Source: Paenibacillus gorillae
GTDB lineage: Bacteria > Bacillota > Bacilli > Paenibacillales > Paenibacillaceae
Reading direction: 5' to 3'
DNA: 64,000 nt
Assembly: GCF_000513275.1 (NCBI RefSeq)
Contig: NZ_CBVJ010000044.1
Coordinates: 24,188 to 88,187, forward strand
Positions 46,323-53,997 of this stretch are shown in pieces. How positions within the stretch are numbered: the first letter of the stretch is position 1; each line of letters begins with the position of its first letter. A model generated the notes under the pieces. That model did not search any database. It was not told the DNA's origin and saw only the letters and a list, made by a program, of their open reading frames with translations. A program made the position numbers and the translations under genes.

Positions 46323-46751
46323 TTAATTGTCCTCATTCTTTCCTGCGTTCCAAGCCGATTGAATGGCCACGGCTATTGTCGACGCTGCTGGAATGGCCCC
46401 TGACGCATCTGGTGCGAACAATAGATCTGCACTCGGACAATTTAAATCGGTCTGCTCGGCTGCCGATACGACAATGACGAACTTGAAGCCAATGCCTTTC
46501 ATTCTTGCGCAAAGCTTCTCCACCGTCGCCGATTTATCTGTTTCTTCTATGTAATGCAATGCGGGATACGTAACTACCCTCCCTTTAAACGGGAGCTCAA
46601 TCAAATCCATTACATCCCTTAGCTTTTCCAGCGCCTGAGTCGCCTCATAGGGCTGTTCTGTTCCTGTCATTCCGGTCACCGGAAGCAGACAAGTATCCAG
46701 ATAGGGCTTTAGCTCCTCCCATTGGTCTGCCGCAATATCGCTGAATTTCAT
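46323..46751 (-). CDS. ypiF: DUF2487 protein YpiF
   Basis: This 142-residue cytoplasmic protein starts MKFSDIAADQWEELKPYLDTCLLPVTG, as in the YpiF family, and ends in a putative nucleotide- or metal-free alpha/beta fold (FKFVIVVSA). It lies upstream of qcrA as in Bacillus. Function is unknown. Confidence 0.82.
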   Translation of the reverse strand: MKFSDIAADQWEELKPYLDTCLLPVTGMTGTEQPYEATQALEKLRDVMDLIELPFKGRVVTYPALHYIEETDKSATVEKLCARMKGIGFKFVIVVSAAEQTDLNCPSADLLFAPDASGAIPAASTIAVAIQSAWNAGKNEDN

Positions 46752-46840
46752 GAAAAATTGACTCCTTCTTGCAGTGATTTATTATTTGCCTATTCTTACT
46801 ATGTTAACCGCAATCGGACAGATTGCCAATCGTCTCCAAC

Positions 46841-46895
46841 AAAAAAACTTCCGCTAGCGGTTAAGGCCGATCGCCTGCCACGCTTCGCGGAAGTT
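46841..46895 (-). terminator. Terminator after the IDEAL-domain gene
   Basis: AACTTCCGC and GCGGAAGTT pair around a long inner region. On the minus strand a seven-base T run follows, 16 bases past the IDEAL-domain stop. Confidence 0.75.
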
Positions 46896-46910
46896 GTACA
46901 TTCATTTCAT

Positions 46911-47093
46911 TTATCGTTTCATTTCATTTAATTGTTTCGCCAAGCGGTAGAACGTATCCTCATCCCCAGACGCCAGCGCCTGGTCAATCGCTTTATACGT
47001 TTGCTCCGTGCGAAACTTCAGAACGGCTTCATCCAGAACCATTTCAGCCGCCAGCCCTAACATAGCTTCATACGTTACCTTCATTTTGTCCAT
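46911..47093 (-). CDS. IDEAL-domain small protein
   Basis: This 60-residue protein from ATG 47093 (GGAGGTG 6 bases upstream) consists mostly of an IDEAL domain: VLDEAVLKFRTEQTYKAIDQ, then ALASGDEDTFYRLAKQLNEM. In Bacillus YpiB, at the same place, this motif is attached to a UPF0302 domain of about 120 residues; here it stands alone. IDEAL domains are short helical binding modules; the partner is unknown. Confidence 0.8.
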   Translation of the reverse strand: MDKMKVTYEAMLGLAAEMVLDEAVLKFRTEQTYKAIDQALASGDEDTFYRLAKQLNEMKR

Positions 47094-47258
47094 AGGATAC
47101 ACCTCCATACCGGTGCTCGTAATTTCCCCGATTATTAGTTTTTCAAAGCTCCGACGCCATTTCCGGCTCCTACTAAAGCATATTCAGAAGGATCTCAGCG
47201 GTAGAGTGCGATTGCCCTTCCTATCTCCGAATATGCTCCAGCCTATAACGGCAGCTCA

Positions 47259-48449
47259 TTATAATAGAAACATTTTGTCGTTGTTCTCCAAGCTGATGCC
47301 TGCCATAACGGCTCTTCCCGCCTTCGTCATGCGGATGACGGTACCATGCTCCTGATGATCGCCGATTCTTAGCAGTCCAAGATGAACCATCATACCAATC
47401 AGGCGGTGATCCAATATTTTGTTGGCGTCGTCGTAGTAGTAGGGCTTAATGAAAGGAATAAGCACCGGTCTCAGTGAGGACAGCGTAACCCATTGCTCCG
47501 CCAAACTGTTAATCCATTGCGAAAGCGCAAGCACATTGGGAATCGGTATTTTGTAAAGCCTCAACCAAAGCTTATACAGCATTTCTGTCTCGTTGCCCGG
47601 AGTGCTCGCAAGCCGCTCTTGTCCCGCCGTTGTCAGTACAAGCGTAAGCTGGTTTTCCTCGAAGTACCGCATCGAACTGCAATAATCGAACAGCAATGAC
47701 ATCCGGTTCGGATAATGGTGGAAATGCCGTCCGTAGCCAAATCGCCATTCTCCCTTCGCAGGGAGCTCTTCGCGAACTGCGAAGCCGTCGAGCAATTGTA
47801 TACTGAACCGTTTGTACATCGAGCCGTCTGCAGCAAGCTGAACTGCATTGTGATGAATGTAATGGAGCGTCTGGCGAATATCGCCTGACAACAGCTGCTG
47901 TTCATCTCTGTACATATGCGGCTCATCGGTATACTGCAGCTGAGCGGTAAACTTACGCTTTAGCGTATCGCGAAACCGGGTGCGCAGATCATGCGGCACT
48001 TGGAACAAGTAGCGGTTGGGGCCGCTGAAACCGTTAAACAACCAGCCCTGATGCTTAAAACGAGCAATAATATCGCGCGGAGTCGTTTCTTTTACTGGCG
48101 GCGGCTCGTTTTTTTTCCGGGAGCGTTTCGGCTTGACGGGCTGTTCCGGCGGCTCGGCCTGCGTGACCTGTGGTTCGGCTTCTCCAAACTTGCTCTGCTG
48201 TACGCGTGCGATCAACTCCTCAAGACTGAAGGAATCCCGCGTCTCGAACATCAATGAATTCAGAAAGCGCAGCTCCTCGACATTCATTCCGTCAATTTGC
48301 GCTTCGAATACATCGTTTCGGCTGAGTGTTGAGAGAATTGATTGAATCAAATCATTTTTCGAGTGCCCGTTGCATTCGCAGCGGTACACGGAAGCAATTC
48401 TGCTAAGCTGGCCGATATCGGCGTAACCGAGCATATCTGAAAAATTCAT
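47259..48449 (-). CDS. Unknown protein with SAP-like N-terminus
   Basis: This 396-residue protein begins at ATG 48449 (GGGGGAG upstream). Residues about 5-40 (LGYADIGQLSRIASVYRCEC then GHSKNDLIQSIL) resemble a SAP-type DNA-binding helix pair. A Pro/Lys-rich linker (PVKPKRSRKKNEPPP) near 105-125 follows, then a large helical and beta region with winged-helix-like pieces (LIGMMVHLGLLRIGD, GTVIRMTKAGRAVMAG). Some helicase-associated proteins have such parts, but no helicase motif is present. Cytoplasmic, probably nucleic-acid binding (inference). Confidence 0.78.
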   Translation of the reverse strand: MNFSDMLGYADIGQLSRIASVYRCECNGHSKNDLIQSILSTLSRNDVFEAQIDGMNVEELRFLNSLMFETRDSFSLEELIARVQQSKFGEAEPQVTQAEPPEQPVKPKRSRKKNEPPPVKETTPRDIIARFKHQGWLFNGFSGPNRYLFQVPHDLRTRFRDTLKRKFTAQLQYTDEPHMYRDEQQLLSGDIRQTLHYIHHNAVQLAADGSMYKRFSIQLLDGFAVREELPAKGEWRFGYGRHFHHYPNRMSLLFDYCSSMRYFEENQLTLVLTTAGQERLASTPGNETEMLYKLWLRLYKIPIPNVLALSQWINSLAEQWVTLSSLRPVLIPFIKPYYYDDANKILDHRLIGMMVHLGLLRIGDHQEHGTVIRMTKAGRAVMAGISLENNDKMFLL

Positions 48450-48606
48450 CGCCACTCCCCCTCTCCGTAATGCCTGCATCTTCGTGAATTAGTACCATTA
48501 TGGGGAAAAATTCAGATTTTCAAACGAAGGAACGGCAAAAAAACCGATACGGGTTATTTCGCCCGATCGGCTTTACATTAGTATTCATAGGGTTCATCAT
48601 TACTTG

Positions 48607-49212
48607 TCAGTTGCGTGTTCGCGACAGCCAATTTAGAATCAGCATCGTAATAATGATGCCTAACAGAGCCAGAGCAGCCCAATATTGCGGAAATGCAGGG
48701 ACAACCTTCAACACGAATGGATCGCTGATGCTTGCTACGGGAACCTCATACTCTGCACTAATGACAAGGCCGCTGCCAGACGCATTAGCCGTGTCCATGA
48801 GACCGGTCAGCTGAGCCATCTTCTCATCGGAGGGATGATTCTCGTAGTCAATCACAAAAAAGATAAGCGCACAGGTAAACATAGCCATGCACCCGGCGAT
48901 CACGATGGCCAAGTTGCGCCGGAAAGACTTGGAGAAATGGTAGCTTTTCTGAGCAACCGGCATGAGCCATGACTGCTCCGCATAAATCCGATCCATTACG
49001 TTCCGATTCACATGATCGATCGGGCCAAGATGGTCCTCATCCTCCGCCTCTGGCATGAAACGAATCAAAGATTCGCTTTCTTCCCAGAGGCGGAACTGCT
49101 CTGTGCAGTGATCGCACTCCAGCAGATGGGCCTCCATCTCCTCCCTTACCGGATCCTCCTCGGACAATTCCCAATACATGCTGAATTTGTGTTGAACGTC
49201 CTCGCAGTTCAT
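48607..49212 (-). CDS. Anti-sigma factor (zinc-finger type)
   Basis: This 201-residue protein has an N-terminal zinc-binding anti-sigma domain (MNCEDVQHKF then HLLECDHCTEQF, His-x3-Cys-x2-Cys) and two membrane segments (LAIVIAGCMAMFTCALIFFV and YWAALALLGIIITMLILNWL) around an outside loop of about 60 residues. It overlaps the sigma gene by 4 bases, the usual arrangement for an ECF sigma factor held at the membrane until a cell-surface signal releases it. Confidence 0.9.
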   Translation of the reverse strand: MNCEDVQHKFSMYWELSEEDPVREEMEAHLLECDHCTEQFRLWEESESLIRFMPEAEDEDHLGPIDHVNRNVMDRIYAEQSWLMPVAQKSYHFSKSFRRNLAIVIAGCMAMFTCALIFFVIDYENHPSDEKMAQLTGLMDTANASGSGLVISAEYEVPVASISDPFVLKVVPAFPQYWAALALLGIIITMLILNWLSRTRN

Positions 49213-49805
49213 CGCGTTTTCATCCCTTCGAATTCCTCCATCATCTGCTTATCGCCGAAATAAGGCTCAAGCTGCGTTTTGACGCTTGCCCTAGCCCGGA
49301 ACAGCAGCGATTTTACGGAGCTGACCGTCTGTCCTAAAATGTTGGCAATCTCTTGATAGTCTAATTGGTCATATTCCCGAAGAATTAGTGCCGAGCGCTG
49401 CTTCTCCGGCAAATTGTTGATCGCATCGCGAACCATCGCCATACGCTCATTGCGCAATACGAGATGCTCAGGAGCCGACTCCGGCGAGGCAATCGGGATA
49501 TGCCCCGACTCCTCCAGCGGCAGGCTCGCCGCTTTCTGCTTGCGCAGTTCGCTCAGCACCGTATTGCGTGCAATCGTATACAGCCACGTCGAAAAAGAAG
49601 CATCCACCTCGCGAAAGGAATGCAAACTTCGATACGCTTTATAAAAGGTTTCCGAGCACAAGTCTTCCGCCAGCAATTCCAGCTTTGCGCTCTTTAGCAT
49701 ATGATAGATAAATGATAGAATCTTGCGTTGATATCGGCGCATCAGCTCAGAATACAGCTCAATATTGCCGTCTTTGATTTCTCTTATTAATTGGGAATCA
49801 GTCAT
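49209..49805 (-). CDS. ECF-type RNA polymerase sigma factor
   Basis: This is a 198-residue sigma-70 family member. Region 2 (about 10-85: LMRRYQRKILSFIYHML, LAEDLCSETFYKAYRSLHSF, FSTWLYTIARNTVLSELRKQK) and region 4 (about 125-180: LPEKQRSALILREYDQLDYQ, EIANILGQTVSSVKSLLFRAR) are clear. It is translationally coupled to its anti-sigma partner. A GCAACT-N14-CGGTAC arrangement about 70 bases upstream could be an autoregulated promoter, but I am unsure. Confidence 0.93.
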   Translation of the reverse strand: MTDSQLIREIKDGNIELYSELMRRYQRKILSFIYHMLKSAKLELLAEDLCSETFYKAYRSLHSFREVDASFSTWLYTIARNTVLSELRKQKAASLPLEESGHIPIASPESAPEHLVLRNERMAMVRDAINNLPEKQRSALILREYDQLDYQEIANILGQTVSSVKSLLFRARASVKTQLEPYFGDKQMMEEFEGMKTR

Positions 49806-50071
49806 GACAGGCGAACCTCCTCACCTGCGAATTCTTCTTCCCAGTTCGATTATGTATCATTGTACCGAACCGGAAGCGAAAAGTTGCGGTCATTAGATTA
49901 AAAAAATGATTATATGTAGACGATACCGTCAAGATATCGGCCTATTACCAATTATTCGAGTTACTCTATCAAATTCCTGCTAGCTTCGACAAATGGTCGG
50001 TCACCCATTATTTTACATATAAAGCGTTCCTAAGTATTGTAACATAGCAACCTTAATACGTCCTGAAAATG

Positions 50072-50102
50072 AGAAAAATAAAACCACCTTTTTCAAGGTG
50101 GT
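50072..50102 (-). terminator. Orphan terminator-like hairpin
   Basis: ACCACCTT/AAGGTGGT with a 4-base loop is followed on the minus strand by TTTATTTTTC. No gene ends nearby on that strand; the closest is TetR, 870 bases upstream. Confidence 0.65.
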
Positions 50103-50467
50103 CAGCATGTATAGATAAACGCAGCGAAAACAGCGTTTAATTTCATTTTTTTGATGAGCGGCGGAGTCCTTTTAGCCGCAATATTTCCGCTAATGCCGAT
50201 AGCTGACTTACCGCGCAGCTGCGCGTGTTCGCTTACGATCAACCTATGGTAAAGTAGCTTCTAATGTGCTCGAACGCCGTCTTCGATTTCCAAATCGGCC
50301 GGACAGCCGCTTCGTTATTCGCACCGGAAACTAATATTAATTTCCTCTCATTAAAGCAGCTCATAGCTCACTCAACATGACTTAAATAGCAGCTTAACCT
50401 AACTCAAAAGAGTTCACTAACCGCTCTCCTCGCGCAAAATGATGAAAATTAGAGTGCAGAAAAGGAA

Positions 50468-50654
50468 CAAAATGTAAAAGTGCATTTTGATGAGCCCCAA
50501 ACGGGCCAAAATGGCCTTCAAACTGCAAAAATACATTTGAAACCGTTCGATTTCGGTCATTTGGAGCTTTTTAGGCGAATCAGCCTGCACTTTTGCATTT
50601 TGATGCGATAAATCGGCCAAATCGCGGCTATCAACATGTATTTTTACATTTTGA
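50468..50654. repeat. Array of four spaced imperfect palindromes
   Basis: Units at 50468-50489, 50517-50541, 50580-50603 and 50631-50654 are each 22-25 bases. They share a TCAAAATGYA / TRCATTTTGA-type dyad around a 4-base or longer AT loop. Unit starts are 49, 63 and 51 bases apart. Spacers contain smaller dyads (GGCC-AAAAT-GGCC; ACCG..CGGT). It is not a CRISPR array because the units differ. Confidence 0.7.
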
Positions 50655-50838
50655 TTACGCTCAACTAACTATACCTCACTAACCTAACTCCCCCAAAGGG
50701 CTGCCGCTATTGCTACTTAAGTGTGGATACCTGCTCTAGCTAGAGTGCTCTGGAAATCAGGCACTTTGTATGCTTTGTACTTTGTATGCACTTTGCTGCT
50801 CGGTATGGCTTGCCCAGTTGGTGCTGCGATCAGGGTGA

Positions 50839-50950
50839 GCGGAGCATTTTGAGTTCATGATGGCTTTTCGATGATTCTATCCATGTTGCATCGTGTAAGC
50901 GATGCGATCCATGGAATCAAGAACGACAGCATGAACCAAAATGCGCAGCG
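50839..50950. repeat. 112-base imperfect inverted repeat
   Basis: Left and right arms share GCATTTTG-GTTCATG, TGATTC-ATCCATG and GCATCG blocks with few bulges around the loop TGTAAG at 50894-50899. It begins 24 bases past the TetR stop and could be a mobile miniature element, a structured RNA or a terminator-like structure. Confidence 0.7.
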
Positions 50951-50974
50951 AACCCGGGACCTGTAGCTGGCAGA

Positions 50975-51547
50975 TTACCTCAAGCTGCTCATCACATTCG
51001 CAACCAATGCATCATAGTAGCTCATTTCACCGGATGTTCTGGATAACAACTGAGCGCCTTGCACAAAGGCGATGAGGATCTTGGCTTGTTCACCAGCATT
51101 CATCGACGCTTCGAAATCGTCATCCCTCTTCCCTTGCTCCAGTACTTCTTCCAGCCATTTCTCATTAGCCCGGAAGAAGATATTTAGTTCATTTCTAATT
51201 TCCTCGGGAAAAGAATTCAGCTCGGCTGCCATCATGGAGCATAAACACAGCTTGGTGTTGTTTTCTAATGTCTCCCGATACAAATTGAAAAATAACTGCA
51301 GCTTCTCCCTCCCATTTATATGTTGAAGATGTATTTGTTTGAGTTTTTGGACAAAATCCATGCGGTATCGGATGAGCACGGCCTGTACCAAATCCTGCTT
51401 CGAAGGAAAATGGTAATGGATGCTTGCCTTGCGAATGCCGACTGCTTCCGCAATATCTGCATAACTAAACCCGTTATATCCGCGTTCCTGAACGAGCTGA
51501 AGACCGATATCCATAATGCTTTGTAGGGTGTTATTTTTCGTATTCAT
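50975..51547 (-). CDS. TetR/AcrR-family transcriptional regulator
   Basis: This is a 190-residue repressor-type protein. The N-terminal helix-turn-helix is typical: GLQLVQERGYNGFSYADIAEAV, then GIRKASIHYHFPSKQDLVQAVL. The ligand domain has a Cys pair in KLCLCSMMAAEL, a feature shared with YxaF/LmrA-like members that sense drugs or flavonoids. It has no obvious co-transcribed target. A palindrome at 51582-51595 upstream may be its own operator. Confidence 0.92.
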   Translation of the reverse strand: MNTKNNTLQSIMDIGLQLVQERGYNGFSYADIAEAVGIRKASIHYHFPSKQDLVQAVLIRYRMDFVQKLKQIHLQHINGREKLQLFFNLYRETLENNTKLCLCSMMAAELNSFPEEIRNELNIFFRANEKWLEEVLEQGKRDDDFEASMNAGEQAKILIAFVQGAQLLSRTSGEMSYYDALVANVMSSLR

Positions 51548-51581
51548 ACCATGAACCTACCATCCAGTAAGTAAAATGTCA

Positions 51582-51595
51582 ACTTGCAGACAAGT
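51582..51595. promoter_or_regulatory. Palindrome upstream of tetR, possible operator
   Basis: ACTTG-N4-CAAGT lies 35 bases before the TetR start, matching the usual autoregulatory position. Binding is inferred. Confidence 0.5.
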
Positions 51596-51612
51596 AGTCC
51601 TTTGTACTAATT

Positions 51613-51659
51613 AAAAAAGCACCTGAAGATCGTGAAGTTCACGATCTTCCAGGTGCTTC
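51613..51659 (-). terminator. Terminator of the HAD phosphatase gene
   Basis: A long near-perfect stem AGCACCTG-AAGATCGTGAA / TTCACGATCTT-CAGGTGCT, with a single bulge, is followed on the minus strand by TTTTTTAATT. It is 10 bases from the HAD stop. Confidence 0.88.
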
Positions 51660-51668
51660 GCACATATT

Positions 51669-52442
51669 TTAAGAGATAACGCCGAATTTCTTCAAAGCAT
51701 AAGCGATGCCGCCTTCACTTGCTTTTGTCGTAACAAAATCCGCATGCTGCTTTAAACGTTCCTCCCCATTCCCCATAGCGATGCCAAGTCCTACATAGTC
51801 CAGCATATCGATATCGTTGCCTCCATCACCGAAGGCGATCGCTTCCGTCTCGCTTATTTCCAATTGCTCCAGCACTTTGCGAATAGCAACCGATTTGGAC
51901 ACTTCCGCTGCTTCGAGCACATTCACAACATAGCCGTGAAAACGATGAAACCGAAGCTGCGGGAATTGAACCGTAAATTTCTTCGTTGCTTCGTCATCCG
52001 CATACAAGCAAAGGCAATAAACTTCATCAATTACAATAGATGGCGGATATTGAGTGACTCCTAACGTTTCGTGAAGAGCCTTCGTTACGCGGTCATCATC
52101 AGCGCCGATTCCGTTCATTCCGAGCATCTCGGTAAAATAGGAAAGGCCATGTCCGTGCGACTCTGCAAAGGCCGTAACCTGGCGAACGGTATCAGCCGAC
52201 AATACTGATTTATGGATAATGCCATCCTTGCTATTTATTAATGCGCCATTAGCTGAGATAAAATAATCGATGTCGAGCAACTTAAACTCCTCGCATAATT
52301 GATAAGGCCTGCCTGTTGCAATTGCGATCTTAATCCCCTTGGCAATTAACTTGTCAATCGCTTCTTTGGTGCTGGCATGCATGCTTCTGTCGGTTTCACT
52401 CAGCAGTGTCCCGTCTACGTCAAAAAATACAATTTTGTACAT
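51669..52442 (-). CDS. Cof-type HAD-IIB phosphatase
   Basis: This 257-residue hydrolase has all HAD motifs: FFDVDGTLLSETDR (nucleophile Asp), IAIATGRPYQL, the Lys in EVSKSVAIRKV, and AIAFGDGGNDIDMLDYVGLGIAMGN. Family members dephosphorylate sugar phosphates, flavin mononucleotide or pyridoxal phosphate; the substrate cannot be read from sequence. The ATG has GAGGTG 8 bases upstream. It is monocistronic. Confidence 0.93.
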   Translation of the reverse strand: MYKIVFFDVDGTLLSETDRSMHASTKEAIDKLIAKGIKIAIATGRPYQLCEEFKLLDIDYFISANGALINSKDGIIHKSVLSADTVRQVTAFAESHGHGLSYFTEMLGMNGIGADDDRVTKALHETLGVTQYPPSIVIDEVYCLCLYADDEATKKFTVQFPQLRFHRFHGYVVNVLEAAEVSKSVAIRKVLEQLEISETEAIAFGDGGNDIDMLDYVGLGIAMGNGEERLKQHADFVTTKASEGGIAYALKKFGVIS

Positions 52443-52518
52443 CGAGTCAGCACCTCACTCTGTGCGATTTTCGATCAAGCATATAAAAGAATATTTTCAA
52501 CCTGCCCGGCACTAGTTC

Positions 52519-53153
52519 CTAATTGGAGACATAAACAGCTGAGCTGCTTATAGAATCAATTTTACCCTTAGCCCATGTTACGGAAGCACGGAACGGCAGA
52601 TAATATTGCCCGTCAGCCTTAGCCGCATTGAAGCCGGTGTAGTTCCCGTTCAGATAAATCTTTTTGCTCTCCGCATAGACCTTAATGGTCGTATCTTTTG
52701 ACTTCAAAGTAACATTATTCGATTTATCGATTTCGATCTCAAATCCAAACGCCTGGCTGAAATCTCTAATATAGATATAGCTCGAATCCTTGATGCTGAT
52801 GAAGCTTTGCTGCAGACTGAAATACTTGTCGTTTAAGTATAAGCTCATACTGCTGTCCGTATACACCGCGCCGCCTTCTGTATGCTTGCTGCTTGTTTTG
52901 GAGCCGGATGAGCTGGAGCTGGAGCTGCTTTTGGAACCGGAACTCGAACTGGAGCTGCTAGAACTGCTGCCCGAGCTTTTGCCCCCATTGTGGTAATGGT
53001 AACCGGTGCACAACCCTTTGCGTTTGGACTTTTCGGAACAGTTATGTCCCCCCGTTGCTGTCCGTTCTGCCGGAATGGGCAAAGGCCGCAAGCGGCATTA
53101 ACATCGTAACTAATAAAGCAAGAATGATAGAGCTTACCACTGGTTTTTTTCAA
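52519..53153 (-). pseudogene. YHYH-domain secreted protein with CuAO-like domain, two frameshifts
   Basis: The reconstructed protein is 210 residues: TTG start at 53153 (GGGGG 7 bases upstream), a signal peptide (VVSSIILALLVTMLMPLAAFA), a YHYH motif (GGHNCSEKSKRKGLCTGYHYHNGG), a Ser/Gly/Lys low-complexity run, and a copper-amine-oxidase-N-like domain (YIYIRDFSQAFGFEIEID, YYLPFRASVTW). The frame is broken by one extra base in T7 at 53144-53150 and one in C6 at 53048-53053. Removing both restores it. Probably a surface or spore-associated protein; function unknown. Confidence 0.82.
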
Positions 53154-53322
53154 AATGAATCCCCCATATCTTCTGTATAATAGTTAAATTGTACCAGCTT
53201 TCTCTATACAGATGGCGGTTTTCACAAAATGTTAAAGTTTTCCTGACCTATTATACGATTTAGGCAACGTTACCGATTTATAGTATAGTGGTTAAAATGA
53301 ACAATAAGAAAAGAGGGAACGA

Positions 53323-53997
53323 ATGCCTACGATACTGGTTGCTGACGACGATGCGAACATTCGCGAACTTGTATGCTTATTTCTTCGAAACGACGGCTTC
53401 ACCACAGTTGAAGCCGCAGACGGCAAGGAAGCATTAACTGTATATGCTTCAACTCAAGTCGATCTTGTCGTGCTCGATATTATGATGCCGATTATGGATG
53501 GCTGGACATTATGCAAGGAGTTAAGAAAAGCCAATCCTGATCTTCCGCTGCTCATGTTAACTGCAAGAGGCGAAACGTGGGAGAAAGTAAAAGGGTTCGA
53601 ACTGGGCACGGACGATTACTTGACGAAACCGTTCGATCCGCTGGAGCTGACGGTCCGCGTTCGGGCTTTGCTGAAACGCTACCGGATTGGCTCTACGCAA
53701 ACGATTCAGTTCGGCAATGTTACGCTTGATCGTCAAACCTATAAGGTAATGAGAGGATCGGAGTCGCTCACGCTGCCGCTCAAAGAATTTGAATTGCTAT
53801 ACAAGCTGGCTGGGACGCCCGGTCAAGTATATACCCGTGAGCAATTGATTGATCAAATTTGGGGAATTAATTATGCTGGAGATGATCGTACGATCGATGT
53901 ACATATTAAACGTCTGCGTGAACGTTTCGCATCGACACCGGATTTCCGGATCGAGACAGTTCGCGGACTTGGATATCGGCTTGAGGTACACGAATGA
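53323..53997 (+). CDS. OmpR/PhoB-family response regulator
   Basis: This 224-residue regulator has a receiver domain with acidic pocket DDDANIRE, phospho-acceptor in VVLDIMMPIMDGW, and TKPFDPLEL with the conserved Lys. The winged-helix output domain follows (LPLKEFELLYKLAG, TREQLIDQIWG, DDRTIDVHIKRLRERF). GAGGG lies upstream of the ATG. It overlaps the kinase gene by 4 bases. Confidence 0.95.
   Translation: MPTILVADDDANIRELVCLFLRNDGFTTVEAADGKEALTVYASTQVDLVVLDIMMPIMDGWTLCKELRKANPDLPLLMLTARGETWEKVKGFELGTDDYLTKPFDPLELTVRVRALLKRYRIGSTQTIQFGNVTLDRQTYKVMRGSESLTLPLKEFELLYKLAGTPGQVYTREQLIDQIWGINYAGDDRTIDVHIKRLRERFASTPDFRIETVRGLGYRLEVHE

Larger units (their letters stand above)
49806..50974. other. 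1.2 kb gene-poor intergenic region
   Basis: No protein gene is supported here. The 67-codon frame at 50417-50620 starts at TTG without ribosome site and coincides with a palindrome array. The region holds an orphan terminator (50072-50102), a four-unit palindrome array (50468-50654), a direct short repeat CTTTGTATGC (about 50762-50792) and a 112-base inverted repeat (50839-50950). Confidence 0.7.

Noticed and set aside
50417..50620. 67-codon minus-strand ORF with a hydrophobic end
   Set aside because: It starts at TTG without a ribosome site, and the sequence coincides with the palindrome array, so the open frame is probably accidental.
50468..50654. CRISPR-like array
   Set aside because: Units are too different from one another, there are only four, and no cas genes are in the window.
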